64,000 nucleotides of DNA from Bacteroidia bacterium (lineage in GTDB: Bacteria > Bacteroidota > Bacteroidia > UKL13-3), in the NCBI GenBank assembly GCA_021740845.1, contig JAIOYZ010000016.1:1-64000 (forward strand). The letters are read 5' to 3'. Below, in pieces: positions 9,688-21,600 of the stretch; the stretch's first letter is position 1, and each line of letters starts with the position of its first letter. The position numbers and the translations under genes were made by a program. A model generated the notes under the pieces. The model saw only the letters and a list, made by a program, of their open reading frames with translations, was not told where the DNA came from and made no database searches.

Positions 9688-11130
9688 TTAGGCCTTACAT
9701 AATTCTTGGACAAACTCTACAATTAATCTAACTCCTACACCCGTTCCATGTTTGCCTCTATATTTATCTGGAGAATTTAAATATGCAGGTCCTGCAATAT
9801 CAAAATGCATCCAAGGGTAATTGGTATATTTTTCTAAGAATTTTCCTGCTGTAATTGCTCCTCCAACCGGTCCACCAATATTTTTCATATCGGCCAAATC
9901 ACTCTTAATCAAGGCTGCATAATCATCCCAAAATGGAAACTCAACCAATCTTTCATGAACCAAATTACCTGCAATTTTTAATTGATTTTTTGTTGCCTCA
10001 TCTGCAGTACCCATGCAAACCGTTCCAAAAGAACCAATTGCCGAAGCTGCCGCTCCTGTTAGGGTTGCAAAATCCAAAACCAAAGAAGGTTCGTATTTTT
10101 TTGCATATGCCAAGGCATCTGCTAATAACATTCTTCCTTCAGCATCTGTATTTAATACTTCAACGGTTTGTCCATCAAACATTTTAATTACATCGCCAGG
10201 TGTATAGGCATTTTCACCAGGTCTATTGTCTGTGGCAGGCACCAATGCAATTACATAATACGGAAGGTTCATTTTTGCGATGGCGCAAATAGCACTTGCT
10301 ACAGCTGCACCTCCAGCCATGTCACATTTCATAGTATCCATAGAATTGGCCGTTGGTTTTAGGCTCAAGCCACCAGTATCATAAACTACGCCTTTACCAA
10401 CAAGTACTAATGGTTTCTTATTCTTAGCGTTTTTGGGTTTGTACTCCAAAATACTAAAAGTAGGAGCTGTTTTACTTCCTAAATTAACTGCTAATAATCC
10501 GCCCATTTTTAGAGCTTCAATTTGTTTCTTAGTTAAGGTTTCGCACTTAACACCAGAGCTTATTGCCAAAGATTTTATTTCCTTTGCAAAGGAAACTGCA
10601 TCTAAATAAGATTGTGGCTCATTTACCCAAGTTCTAGCTTTGTAAACGGCATCTACCAAAATCTGTAATTCCGCTAATTCCTTGTTTAAATTAGTTTCAG
10701 TTTCAACACAAATTTGGTTCAAACTATTACTTAATTTAACATCCGATTTGTACTTTAAAAATTGGTAATTGCTAAGTGCCATTCCTTCAGCAATGGCAAG
10801 TGTTTCTGTTAAATGATTGCCATGGTTTATGAAAATACTATCGTATTTATGTGTATTTAATGCCACACAAATTTTATGGCCTAAACCCCTACAGGTTTCA
10901 AGTTGTTCTGCAACTGATTTATTGGCCCATTCTTCTGTAAATTGAACAAAAATTAATTGAGTAAATCTATTCAAGAGAATGTATTTATCTCCTTCTTTTT
11001 GCCTTTTTTGAAGATAATTAATTTCCGTTTTGCTGAACCCAAAATTGGTTAGCTTTTCTTTCTTTCCAATTAAATATAATTCGGATTGATTGGCTTTCGG
11101 TTTTGCTTGAGAAAGTAATTGTGTGCTCAT
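9688..11130 (-). CDS. pepA: Leucyl aminopeptidase (M17)
   Basis: LVGKGVVYDTGGLSLKP, DMAGGAAV, NTDAEGRMLLADALAYA. Confidence 0.95.
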   Translation of the reverse strand: MSTQLLSQAKPKANQSELYLIGKKEKLTNFGFSKTEINYLQKRQKEGDKYILLNRFTQLIFVQFTEEWANKSVAEQLETCRGLGHKICVALNTHKYDSIFINHGNHLTETLAIAEGMALSNYQFLKYKSDVKLSNSLNQICVETETNLNKELAELQILVDAVYKARTWVNEPQSYLDAVSFAKEIKSLAISSGVKCETLTKKQIEALKMGGLLAVNLGSKTAPTFSILEYKPKNAKNKKPLVLVGKGVVYDTGGLSLKPTANSMDTMKCDMAGGAAVASAICAIAKMNLPYYVIALVPATDNRPGENAYTPGDVIKMFDGQTVEVLNTDAEGRMLLADALAYAKKYEPSLVLDFATLTGAAASAIGSFGTVCMGTADEATKNQLKIAGNLVHERLVEFPFWDDYAALIKSDLADMKNIGGPVGGAITAGKFLEKYTNYPWMHFDIAGPAYLNSPDKYRGKHGTGVGVRLIVEFVQELCKA

Positions 11131-11214
11131 GAACTTTATTTATCTAATTAGAATTCGAAATGAATTCTTTTAGGTGGCAATAATAGCATAATATTTGCCA
11201 AATTCCATTCAAAC

Positions 11215-11243
11215 AAAAGGCCTGTCTTCTAGACAGGCCTTTT
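11215..11243. terminator. Intrinsic terminator hairpin downstream of the minus-strand gene 11255-11515
   Basis: AAAAGGCCTGTCT-tct-AGACAGGCCTTTT, 13-bp perfect stem. Confidence 0.9.
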
Positions 11244-11254
11244 AAGAATAAGTT

Positions 11255-11515
11255 TTATTTTTTACCCTTCGATTTGCTTGTTTTCTTTTCTTCTGGTTTA
11301 ATGGCATCAGCCTTGCAGTTTTTGCAAGGTTGGTATCCTTTTTTCTTGGCATCACTTAATTGCATTCCAGATTTGCCTGTTTTTGCCAAGGTGCAATTTT
11401 TTGCATGGTACTTTTTACCTGTTTCTGATACATAAACCGTTTGAGCCATAGATTTAGCCAATCCAGCAATAAATAAAAAGCTGAGCAACAATGTAATTCT
11501 TAATAAACGTTTCAT
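11255..11515 (-). CDS. Small secreted protein with Cys-rich Ada-like motif, Lys-rich tail
   Basis: Signal peptide, KYHAKNCTLAKTG...GYQPCKNCK. Confidence 0.65.
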   Translation of the reverse strand: MKRLLRITLLLSFLFIAGLAKSMAQTVYVSETGKKYHAKNCTLAKTGKSGMQLSDAKKKGYQPCKNCKADAIKPEEKKTSKSKGKK

Positions 11516-11620
11516 TTTTTTTATGTTTTATGGTTGCCAAATTAAATATTTCGGATTAAAAAAAACGCATAAAAGAGGTTTTACTTCAAATTCTCGGTCA
11601 AATGTTTTCTATTTGCAAGA

Positions 11621-12397
11621 ATGACACAACAAGTAAGAGCCAAAAAACATTTGGGTCAACATTTTTTAAAAGACTTAGGTATAGCCCAAAATATTGTGCA
11701 GGCCTTGGTAGATGTTTATCCAAAAGGTGAGGTGTTAGAGGTAGGTCCTGGAATGGGAGTTTTAACTCAATATTTGTTAGAAAATAAATCTTTAGTTACC
11801 TGGGCTGCTGAGATTGATGAGGAGTCTGTAAGTTACCTTTTGGCTACGTTTCCAATTTTAAGTGAGCGTTTAATTAGTGAGAGTTTTTTAAGTATCGATT
11901 TATCAAGCAAATTTCCAAATCAGGTTTCGGTTATTGGTAATTTCCCTTATAATATTTCATCTCAAATTGTATTTCAAATTCTAGAACACCGTGAAAAAGT
12001 TCCCTTTATGGTGGGCATGTTTCAAAAGGAAGTGGCAGAAAGAATCGGAGCCAAAAATGGTGGAAAGGAATATGGAATTTTATCTGTTATTACTCAAGCC
12101 TATTATGAAGTAGATTACCTCTTTACTGTAGATGAACATGTATTTAACCCGCCACCTAAAGTAAAATCGGGTGTAATTGTTATGCGTAGAAGGGAAAAAC
12201 CTTTGGTTCAAGACGAAGCTAAATTTAAAATGGTGGTGAAAACTGCGTTTAACCAAAGAAGGAAAAAGCTAAGAAATGCTCTTTCAACTTTTGGGTTAAG
12301 CGATGAATTATTGGGAGTTTTTGCCAATAAAAGAGCCGAAGAATTATCGGTTCAAGATTTTGAAGTACTTACCAATTTGATTGTTTCTAATCGATAA
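11621..12397 (+). CDS. rsmA: 16S rRNA (adenine1518/1519-N6) dimethyltransferase
   Basis: KKHLGQHFLKD, EVGPGMGVLT, GNFPYNISSQI, FNQRRKKLRNAL. Confidence 0.97.
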   Translation: MTQQVRAKKHLGQHFLKDLGIAQNIVQALVDVYPKGEVLEVGPGMGVLTQYLLENKSLVTWAAEIDEESVSYLLATFPILSERLISESFLSIDLSSKFPNQVSVIGNFPYNISSQIVFQILEHREKVPFMVGMFQKEVAERIGAKNGGKEYGILSVITQAYYEVDYLFTVDEHVFNPPPKVKSGVIVMRRREKPLVQDEAKFKMVVKTAFNQRRKKLRNALSTFGLSDELLGVFANKRAEELSVQDFEVLTNLIVSNR

Positions 12398-13758
12398 TGG
12401 AAAATTTACAAGTTGACAATGCTCTTATTAAACTATTTCGAGTTTGGTTCAGCCAGAACGATACTGAATTAATACGCGAGCAGCTAAAAGACATGTACCC
12501 GCAAGATATTGCAGCTGTAATCGACCGACTTGAAAACGAAGAGGCGAGACAGGTTATGAATGCCCTCGAAAAAGAGGTTGTAGTTAAGGTTTTGGTAGAA
12601 ATGGATGAATTGGCTAGAGAGGCGTTTTTATCTGCTTATTCTCCATTTGAAATTGCCAACCAGTTTTTGGATAATATGGATAGTGATGATGCCGCTTATG
12701 TGCTCAATCATTTTCCAAATTCTGTAAAGGAGGAGGTGATTTCTCAGTTACAAGACATAGAATATGCAAGTAGCCTTCTTGACTTAATTAGTTACGAAGA
12801 TGAAACTGCTGGAAGTTTAATGGCTTTTGAGTTGGTGAAAGCCAATAAGAATTGGACGGTCTCGCAGTGTATTGAAGAGATTAGGAAGCAAGCAGAAAAT
12901 GTAGATTCTATTTATGCAGTGTATGTGGTAGATGATTTAGAAAGGTTGGTTGGCTTGTTATCTTTAAAGAGTTTAATCTTAAATCCTTTAGATACCAAAA
13001 TTGCTTCCATTATTAATGAAGAAGTTATTTCTGTGCCCGCTTCGGCTAAAATTGACCAAGTTGCAAAAATTACAAAGAAATATGATTTGGTTGCCTTGCC
13101 AGTAGTAGATGCCTTAGGTAGATTGGTGGGCAGAATTACCGTAGATGATGTAGTTGATGTAATCAAAGAGGAGGCGGATGAAGATTACCAATTAATGAGT
13201 GGTATTACCGAGGACGTAGACCCAACGGATAAAGTTTGGGTTTTGTCTCGCGCTCGTTTGCCTTGGTTGCTTATTGGATTATTGGGTGGAATTGCCAGCT
13301 CTCGTATTTTGGGGATTTATGAAAATCAAATTATGATTCACCCCGAAATGGCTTTCTTTATTCCTCTTATTGCTGCCATGGGAGGAAATGTTGGAGTTCA
13401 ATCCTCCGCTATTGTGGTGCAAGGTTTAGCAAATGATACACTTGGTACCAATAATATTGTTCAGAAGATTTTAAAAGAATTAAGAGTGGCTTTGGTTAAT
13501 GGTATTATATGTTCTGGTTTGATCCTAGCCTATAATTTAGTTTTTCATCAAGGATTTGAATTGGCTATAACTGTGAGTATTGCCTTATTAACTGTTATAA
13601 TTTTTGCTTCAATTTTTGGAACTTTTATCCCTATGTTCCTAAATAAATTAAAAATTGACCCGGCAATTGCCACAGGGCCTTTTATTACCACCAGCAACGA
13701 TTTGTTTGGAATAGTAATTTATTTCACCATTGGTAGATTGCTCTACCATTCTTTATAA
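12397..13758 (+). CDS. mgtE: Magnesium transporter MgtE
   Basis: CBS domain region (GRITVDDVVDVI), membrane segment AAMGGNVGVQSSAIVVQGLA. Confidence 0.95.
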   Translation: MENLQVDNALIKLFRVWFSQNDTELIREQLKDMYPQDIAAVIDRLENEEARQVMNALEKEVVVKVLVEMDELAREAFLSAYSPFEIANQFLDNMDSDDAAYVLNHFPNSVKEEVISQLQDIEYASSLLDLISYEDETAGSLMAFELVKANKNWTVSQCIEEIRKQAENVDSIYAVYVVDDLERLVGLLSLKSLILNPLDTKIASIINEEVISVPASAKIDQVAKITKKYDLVALPVVDALGRLVGRITVDDVVDVIKEEADEDYQLMSGITEDVDPTDKVWVLSRARLPWLLIGLLGGIASSRILGIYENQIMIHPEMAFFIPLIAAMGGNVGVQSSAIVVQGLANDTLGTNNIVQKILKELRVALVNGIICSGLILAYNLVFHQGFELAITVSIALLTVIIFASIFGTFIPMFLNKLKIDPAIATGPFITTSNDLFGIVIYFTIGRLLYHSL

Positions 13759-13797
13759 TAGGATGCAACCTTCTGTAAAATTTTAGTTACTAATAGA

Positions 13798-14790
13798 ATG
13801 AATAATGACCATAAAAGCACAATTGGGGACTTGAACATTTTAATTATTGATGATGTTCATGAGTTGTTGCCAAAGGGTTTAAGTGAAGTTGGAGCAAACG
13901 TTCTTTATTTACCAAATGCAAATCGAGAAGAAGTTTTGAAAGCCCTTCCAGGTAAACAAGTTTTGGTGGTTCGAACCAAAATAAATGTTGACAGTGAGGT
14001 TTTTGAAATTGGTTCAGACCTAAAATACATAGCACGTGCAGGAGCAGGTTTGGATAATATTGATTTGCAAGAAGCCGAAAGGAAAGGGATAATCTGTTTT
14101 AATGCTGGTGAAGCCAATTCGGATGCCGTTGGAGAACAAACCTTGGGAATGCTGCTTATGCTATTTAATAACCTAAGTAGAGCAAACCAAGAGGTTAAAC
14201 AAGGAATCTGGAGAAGGGAAGCCAACAGAGGAATAGAGCTCGCTGGTAAAACGGTGGCCATAATTGGATATGGAAATACAGGTGCTGCATTCGCTAAGAA
14301 ATTGAGCGGAATGGGAGTACAAGTATTAGCATACGATAAATACAAGACTGGTTTTGGAACCAATCAAGTAATAGAATCCAATTGGGAAGAGATTTACCAA
14401 AATGCTGATATTATTTCTTTCCATGTGCCCTTAACCGAAGAAACTAAGTATTACTTCGATAAAGAAAAAGTAGAAAGGTTTAAGAAGGAATTCTACATAT
14501 TAAATTTAAGTCGGGGTAAGGTTGTGAAAACGGAAGATTTGGTTGAAGCCTTAAAAAATGGAAAAGTTAAGGGGGCGGCTCTCGATGTTTTGGAAAATGA
14601 AGATTTGAAATCCTTAAATAAGGAGCAAAAAAGTCTCTTTGATTACTTGTGTAAAAGTGAAAAAGTGATTCTTTCGCCTCATATTGGGGGGTGGACTAGG
14701 GAAAGTTACTATAAAATATCCAAAGTGATTTTGGATAAGTTGCTCACCTTTAGGCCTAAATTGGGATTAAATTCTGCGGTGATTAAATAG
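13798..14790 (+). CDS. D-isomer-specific 2-hydroxyacid dehydrogenase (phosphoglycerate dehydrogenase-like)
   Basis: ARAGAGLDNID, GKTVAIIGYGNTGAAFA, LNLSRGKVV, LSPHIGGWT. Confidence 0.9.
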   Translation: MNNDHKSTIGDLNILIIDDVHELLPKGLSEVGANVLYLPNANREEVLKALPGKQVLVVRTKINVDSEVFEIGSDLKYIARAGAGLDNIDLQEAERKGIICFNAGEANSDAVGEQTLGMLLMLFNNLSRANQEVKQGIWRREANRGIELAGKTVAIIGYGNTGAAFAKKLSGMGVQVLAYDKYKTGFGTNQVIESNWEEIYQNADIISFHVPLTEETKYYFDKEKVERFKKEFYILNLSRGKVVKTEDLVEALKNGKVKGAALDVLENEDLKSLNKEQKSLFDYLCKSEKVILSPHIGGWTRESYYKISKVILDKLLTFRPKLGLNSAVIK

Positions 14791-14865
14791 TTTTGTTATT
14801 TTCGATAGAACTAATTTATTTTACCGCTCTTAAAAAATTGTTTTGAAATCGTAAATTCTACGTCA

Positions 14866-17800
14866 ATGAAGAAAATATACATTTTACTCGCAGTTCTATT
14901 TGGACTTCAATTTGCTGCTCAAGCCCAATCGGGAATGGGTACTATTAGAGGTACTGTTAAGGACAAGAACTCAAAGAAAGCCCTTGATTATGTGAGTATC
15001 ACAATCAAGTTAAATGGAGTTGTGAAAGCTACAGCCTTGTCAGACGACGATGGTATGTTCGTTATCAAAACCCTCCAACCAGGTGAATACGATTTGTATG
15101 CATCCTTTGTTGGTTACAAAAATGCAGTTATTACTAATATTAACGTGGCTGCGGAAGAGGACAGATTTGTTAATTTTAGCATGGAACCATCAGAAGGAAC
15201 AACTTTAGAAGAAGTTAAAGTTACCTTTAAAAGACAACTAGTTGATCCAGGTGGGGTGAAAGGGGATACCAAAACTAGCAAGGAGATTATGGCTTTGGGT
15301 ACACGTAGTGTAGATAAAATTGCTGGAACCACTTTAGGTGTTGAATCCAGAAATGGTGGTACACCTAACTTTCGTGGTGCACGTGCAGATGGTACAGCTT
15401 ATTATATTGATGGGGTTCGCGTAACTGGTGGAGCAATTAATATTCCAACCAATGCTATAGATCAAATTCAAGTAATTACAGGTGGTACACCAGCACAATA
15501 TGGCGACTTTATTGGTGGTGCAATTAGTATGACAACCAAAGCACCAACCAAAACATTTATAAGAGGTATTGAATATTCTACTTCTATGCCTTTTACAGGT
15601 TATTTAGATAATAGTATGTACAATAACTTACAAGGATTTATATCTGGTCCTGTAAAAACCATTAATAAAGGTAGAGGAAAAGAAGAGCGAGTAGTTGTTG
15701 GATTTTTGTTTTCAGGTTCTATTATTTATGCAAAAAGTTTAGCAGCTGTTGATTTATATAAAGTAAAGGATGCCAAATTAAAAGAGTTACAAGCTACCCC
15801 TTTACTTCCTGGAGCTCAACAAACCTTATTCCCTGCTGCTGAATTCATTACTAAAAATGATTTAGAAAAAGTTAATACTCGTCAAAATGTTAATGGATTA
15901 AACATTGACGTTAATGGTAATTTCAACTTTCAACCTACTACCAATATCAATGTGCGTTTGGGATATTATGGTAGTTATAGCGAAGGCAATAATTGGAGTT
16001 CTTTCCATTCTTTATTGAATTCTGCAAATAATGCCTACCAAAGAAACTATACTGTAAGAACCTATTTGCAATTTACACAGTCATTTAAAACAGAAAACAA
16101 GGATGCCAAAGAAGAAACAGTTAAGAAGAAATCGAATGTTAGCAATGCCTATTATAGTGTAAGATTTTCGTACGAAAGAAGTTTTGGGGAGGCAATGGAT
16201 GCTACTCACCGTGATAACTTATTTGATTATGGATATATTGGTAAATTTACTACTTACCAAGCTCCTAATTATACCCGTGTAATAAAAGGCTTAAATGATA
16301 AAGCTGATACCTTTAACACTTCAAATGGTACCTTATACCTTACAGATTATTACCGCCATACAGGTTATAGAGATACTTTATATACCTATGAGCAAGATGC
16401 AAATTACAATGAAGTAAGAGGAAATTATACTAGAGCTGTTTACGATTATTTCGGTGCCGATAACATGAATACTTTGGGTACTGTTCGTCAGGTTGGTGGA
16501 TTAATTAATGGGGATAATCCAAATGGAATTTATTCCAATATGTTTGCCAATGTAGGAGCTCAGCAAAGTGGTTATAGTAAGAGTATGGGAGAGGCCTATA
16601 ATCTTTATATTCAAAGTGAATTTACCGTCACCTCCAGAAATAACCCTAAAGCCAAACATGAGTTTCAAGTTGGTTTGAACCTAGAACAAAGATTCAATAG
16701 AAGCTATGGATTAAGTGCTGCTTCTTTGTGGAGTATGATGCGTTTGTATAGCAATACACAATTCTCTGGATTGGATTCTGGCTTGTACTCTTTACAATTT
16801 GATGAAAATGGAGTATTTAATGATACTGTAAATTTCCAACGTAAAATTAATGCTCAAGATCAAAGTAATTTTGATAAGAATTTTAGAAGTAAATTAATTG
16901 CTAGTGGAGCTGTTGATGCTTATGGTAAACCTATCGATGAGTATTCATTTATTGATGTGAACTCTTACAAGCCATCAGACTATTCTTTGGATATGTTTAA
17001 CGCTAGCGAATTGCTTAATAATGGTAATTCAATTGTAAGTTATTCTGGTTATGACCATTTAGGTAAATTAGTTAGAAAACGTCCAAGTATTGATGATTTC
17101 TTGAATGACCCAACCAAAAGATTATTACCAGCCTACCAGCCAACCTATTTCGCGGCTTGGTTACAAGACAAATTTGTATTCAAAGATTTAATTGTGCGTG
17201 TGGGTGTTCGTTTGGAGCGTTTTGATGCCAATCAATCTGTTTTGAAAGATCCATTCTCAATGGTGCCAATTTATACTGTGGGTGAAATTAGAGGAACTGC
17301 CTTAGGCCAAGGAAATGAAATTCCTACCACCATTGGTGATGATTTTATACCTTATATCGACAAGGATGCAGATCAACAAACTGCAACTGATGTGTTTAGT
17401 AAAGCGAAAATTATTGGATACCGCAATGGAAATTTATGGTACGATCAAAATGGAAACCCTATTTCAGATCCTCAACAAATTGCTCGTACAGCTAAAACAA
17501 ATAGAAATGTACCAGTTTTAAAGGATCCAGAAAATCCTCAATTACCAACAGCAGCATCCTTTACAGATTACAAACCTGATTTGAAATTATTGCCACGTAT
17601 TTGGTTCTCATTCCCTATTTCAACTACTTCACAGTTCTTTGGTACTTATGATATCTTGGCACAAAGACCTGGTAATAATGTTGGTCAAATTGATGACTAC
17701 TACTATTTGCAAAATCGTTTGAGTAATGGTGCAATTAGTAATCCGGATTTAAAAATGACACAAGTTACCGATTATGAAATTGGTTTCCGCCAGCAAATAG

Positions 17801-18651
17801 GACTAGATGCGGCATTGGGAATCACTGCATCTTACCGTGAATTTAGAAACTTGATTCAATTGTATCGTTATGCTCAAGCTTGGCCTAATGATTATACAAC
17901 TTATGGTAACTTAGACTTCTCAACTGTAAAAAGTATTGGTTTAGAATACACCATTAGAGATATTGGAAATATTACTATCACAGCCAACTACCAATTACAG
18001 TTTGCAGATGGAACAGGTTCAAATGCACAATCTGCAAATGCCTTAATCCAAGTTGGTTTACCATCTTTACGTACATTAACTCCAATGGATTTTGATACTC
18101 GTCATACCTTTAAAGCTATTTTTGATTATCATTATAAAGAAGGAAAAGATTATAATGGCCCAATTGTTAGTGGCAAGAAAATATTTGAAAACGCAGGATT
18201 TAACCTAATCTTCACTTCATATTCTGGTCGTCCTTATACACAAGAAATGAATCCAACTCCAGGTGGTGTTCAATCTGGTGTTGTTGTGAGAAGTCCTATT
18301 AAAGGAACAATTAATGGAGCCAACTTACCTCCACAATTCAATTTGGATTTGAACGTAGACAAAAATTTCATTGTTAAGAAAAAGAAAATTGATGGTAGCA
18401 TGACAGCTTATCGTTTCAGAGTTTTCTTAATGGTTCAAAACTTATTAAATACTGCCAACGTAACTTCGGTTTATCGTTATACTGGTTCTGCATACAACGA
18501 CGGTTTCTTAGCTTCCCCAGCTTCACAGGAACAAAAAGAAGGTGCAACCAATCAACAATCCTATATTGACTTATACAATATCAGAATGGTTAACCCCGAC
18601 CGTTTTGCGTTGCCAAGAACTACCCGTTTAGGCGTTGCCTTGTATTTCTAA
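14866..18651 (+). CDS. TonB-dependent outer-membrane receptor with carboxypeptidase-like regulatory domain
   Basis: Signal peptide; GTIRGTVKDKNSKKALDYVSI; plug PNFRGARADGTAYYIDGVRV; beta-rich C-terminus. Confidence 0.9.
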   Translation: MKKIYILLAVLFGLQFAAQAQSGMGTIRGTVKDKNSKKALDYVSITIKLNGVVKATALSDDDGMFVIKTLQPGEYDLYASFVGYKNAVITNINVAAEEDRFVNFSMEPSEGTTLEEVKVTFKRQLVDPGGVKGDTKTSKEIMALGTRSVDKIAGTTLGVESRNGGTPNFRGARADGTAYYIDGVRVTGGAINIPTNAIDQIQVITGGTPAQYGDFIGGAISMTTKAPTKTFIRGIEYSTSMPFTGYLDNSMYNNLQGFISGPVKTINKGRGKEERVVVGFLFSGSIIYAKSLAAVDLYKVKDAKLKELQATPLLPGAQQTLFPAAEFITKNDLEKVNTRQNVNGLNIDVNGNFNFQPTTNINVRLGYYGSYSEGNNWSSFHSLLNSANNAYQRNYTVRTYLQFTQSFKTENKDAKEETVKKKSNVSNAYYSVRFSYERSFGEAMDATHRDNLFDYGYIGKFTTYQAPNYTRVIKGLNDKADTFNTSNGTLYLTDYYRHTGYRDTLYTYEQDANYNEVRGNYTRAVYDYFGADNMNTLGTVRQVGGLINGDNPNGIYSNMFANVGAQQSGYSKSMGEAYNLYIQSEFTVTSRNNPKAKHEFQVGLNLEQRFNRSYGLSAASLWSMMRLYSNTQFSGLDSGLYSLQFDENGVFNDTVNFQRKINAQDQSNFDKNFRSKLIASGAVDAYGKPIDEYSFIDVNSYKPSDYSLDMFNASELLNNGNSIVSYSGYDHLGKLVRKRPSIDDFLNDPTKRLLPAYQPTYFAAWLQDKFVFKDLIVRVGVRLERFDANQSVLKDPFSMVPIYTVGEIRGTALGQGNEIPTTIGDDFIPYIDKDADQQTATDVFSKAKIIGYRNGNLWYDQNGNPISDPQQIARTAKTNRNVPVLKDPENPQLPTAASFTDYKPDLKLLPRIWFSFPISTTSQFFGTYDILAQRPGNNVGQIDDYYYLQNRLSNGAISNPDLKMTQVTDYEIGFRQQIGLDAALGITASYREFRNLIQLYRYAQAWPNDYTTYGNLDFSTVKSIGLEYTIRDIGNITITANYQLQFADGTGSNAQSANALIQVGLPSLRTLTPMDFDTRHTFKAIFDYHYKEGKDYNGPIVSGKKIFENAGFNLIFTSYSGRPYTQEMNPTPGGVQSGVVVRSPIKGTINGANLPPQFNLDLNVDKNFIVKKKKIDGSMTAYRFRVFLMVQNLLNTANVTSVYRYTGSAYNDGFLASPASQEQKEGATNQQSYIDLYNIRMVNPDRFALPRTTRLGVALYF
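16672..16681 (+). repeat. GGTTTGAACC motif, exact
   Basis: gttGGTTTGAACCta; inside TonB receptor gene. Confidence 0.95.
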
Positions 18652-18685
18652 GTCGTATTGTTTAACAAGTCTAAAAAAAATTACA

Positions 18686-21600
18686 ATGAATAAAAGTAGC
18701 CATTTATTAAGAAAAACCTTCCTAGCTCTGGTGGTGCTTTCAATAGCATATACTGGCTTTGCCAAGGAGAATATTGGTTTGCAAAAGAAGAGCACATCTC
18801 CATCCCTTTTAAAAATGGGAGCAGGATGTGCAGCTGCAACTCAACAAAAGGATTTGGATTTGAACAATGTTCGAACCACTATCCTAAATGGAGGAGATAT
18901 GTGGTGGAATTTACAAAATGCCCGTTATGAAATTCCTAAAGTAGAATCTGGAACTACATCAAAACATTCTCTGTTTTCTGGTGCTCTCTGGATTGGCGGT
19001 ATAACTCAAGGAAATTTGAGAATTGCTGCTCAAACTTATCGCCAAAGTGGTAATGATTATTATCCTGGAGCATTGGCGGTAGATGGTTCTGCCTCTATTT
19101 CCGCAACTCGTTGTAAATACTACGACAAAATCTGGAAAATCACTCTTGAGGAAATTGAACAGTTTTCTGCGGATCAACTAAAATGGAATGAGCCAATTGA
19201 AGCAATTTCTACATGGCCAGGTAATGGAGATAATGCATCTCTTGAAGCTGAAATGTTAGCTCCTTTCTTTGATAATAACAATAATGGAAAATACGAATAC
19301 TCTGATGGTGATTATCCTTCTTTCGATTATAATGTTTCAAGCAATATACCAGATATGATGTTGTTTACCATTTATAATGATAAAGGTAATATTCACTCAG
19401 AAACTGAAGGTATTCCAATTGGTTTAGAATTGCATACTCAAAGTTTTGCATACTCTACTAGTGATGAAATAAACAACATGACCTTTTATAGAACAACTAT
19501 TTTCAATCGTAGTTCTGAAACTATTGATAGCTGTATTTTTGGTCAATGGGTAGATGCCGATTTAGGAAATTACGCAGATGATTATGTAGAGTGTGATGTA
19601 AAACGTAACTTGGGTATTTGCTATAATGGAGATGATAACGATGAAGGTATTTTGGGTTATGGTTTGAACCCACCAAGCGTTGGTGTAAACTTCTTTGAAG
19701 GTCCAAGAAGAATTATTGGAACAGATACAACAGAAATTGGATTGTCTAAATTTGTATATTATAATAATGACTTTTCAGTAACTGGTAATCCTTCCCGCCC
19801 TGAACATTATTGGAACTACTTAAATGGCCGTTGGAAAGATGGATTAAGTATTACCTATGGTGGTAATGGCCGTGGTGGAACAGATACAGCTTCGTATATG
19901 TTTGCAGGAAAAACAGATCCTGCAGGAAGAGCAGATTGGACAGAGAGAATTGCAGGAAATAACCCTGGCGACCGTAGGTTCTTACAAACTGCTGGTACAT
20001 TTAGCTTGTTGCCAGGTGCGGTTAATAGAGTTACTGTTGCTGTTGTTTGGGCTAGAGCTACTACTGGTGGTGCAACAGGATCTTTTAACTTATTAAAAGA
20101 TGCATCAGATAAAGCGTATGTTTTATACAAAAATAACTTCAATATTGTTGATGGTCCTCGCGTTCCTAATCTTGATATCGTTGAATTAGACAGAGAGATT
20201 ATTCTTAATATAACCAATTATAAAGTTACTGAAGCCTACTCTGATTCTTCAGCAGGTTTATGTGCTGATAAGACTAAATATAAATTCCAAGGCTACCAAA
20301 TTTTCCAATTAAAGAAAAATGCAACTCCTAGTGATTTGTATAATACAGAGGAGGCTCGTTTAGTTGCACAATGCGATATACAAGATGGAAGTGCATTAAT
20401 AGTAAACACTGTTAGTGATGCAGATTTAGGACAGGTTAAGAAAATAATGGTAAATGGAGAAGATAAAGGTGTAAGCCATAGTTTTAGAATTACTAAGGAT
20501 GCCTTTTCTACTTTAGCAGATCCAACCATTGTAAACTTCCAAAGTTATTATTACTTATTAGTAGCTTATTCAAGTGCAACTAATTGTGTTACTGATGCAA
20601 CTCAATATTTAGCTGGTAGAAAAATGGTGGACGGTTCAGGTTTAAAAGTTTGGACAGGTATTCCTCACAAACCAACACCACACACCCAAGGCACTGAATT
20701 AAATGCCGTTTATGGAGATGGTCCAATTATTTCTAAAATTGAAGGTATCGGTAATGGAGGAAATGCATTAATTTTAACTCAGGAAACTATTGATAAAGCT
20801 TTATTATCTCCTTATTTCGTTCCAGCTCCTTCATATGACAAGAATTTTGGTCCAGTTATGGTTAAAGTTATCAATCCATTTAAATTACCAAAAGGGAACT
20901 TCCAATTGAGTATAATTGATCCAACAAATTCAACTCTAAAGGCTGATAGTTTAAATAGCGATTCTTCATTCTGGATTTTGAAAAATTTAGAAACTGAAGA
21001 GATTTATTTAGGCGAAACAACTATTGGTAACCATAACGAACAAGTTTTTGCAGATTTAGGTTTAAGTATCACTGTTTCTCAAGTTGGTGCTCCTGGAAAC
21101 CCAGATGATCCAAATGATGACACTAATGGATTTTTATCTGCTACCATTGAATTTGGAAATCCTACGAACCAGTGGTTGGTTGGTGTAGCAGATGAGATGA
21201 TTCCATTGGTTCCTTTCAATTGGATTAGAGCTGGAAATACTGGTACACCTGGTTTTGGTGATCCATATCAACATGATTTCGCAGATGGACCTTCTGGTGG
21301 TAAGCGTCCGATTGACCCAAGAAGACAATACAATAAAATTTTAAATGGTACTTGGGCTCCTTATTCTTTAGCTGCAAGAGCAATTTCTCCACAACCAACT
21401 TTTGGTCCAGCTTGGGCAGCAACTGGAGGGTATTCTTCAGATAACCCGCTTTCAGATTTGAAGAGTGTAGTGGTAGTAATTACTTCAGATAAAACCAAAT
21501 GGAGTAGATGTGTTGTAATTGAATCTGGTGAAAATCCTGCAACTACAATTGGAGGTGCTGCTAAAATGAATCGCAGAAAGTCGCCATCAGTAGGTAAGGA

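Noticed and set aside
13844-14363. Minus-strand ORFs antisense to the dehydrogenase gene
   Set aside because: No recognisable domains; fully inside a well-supported CDS on the other strand
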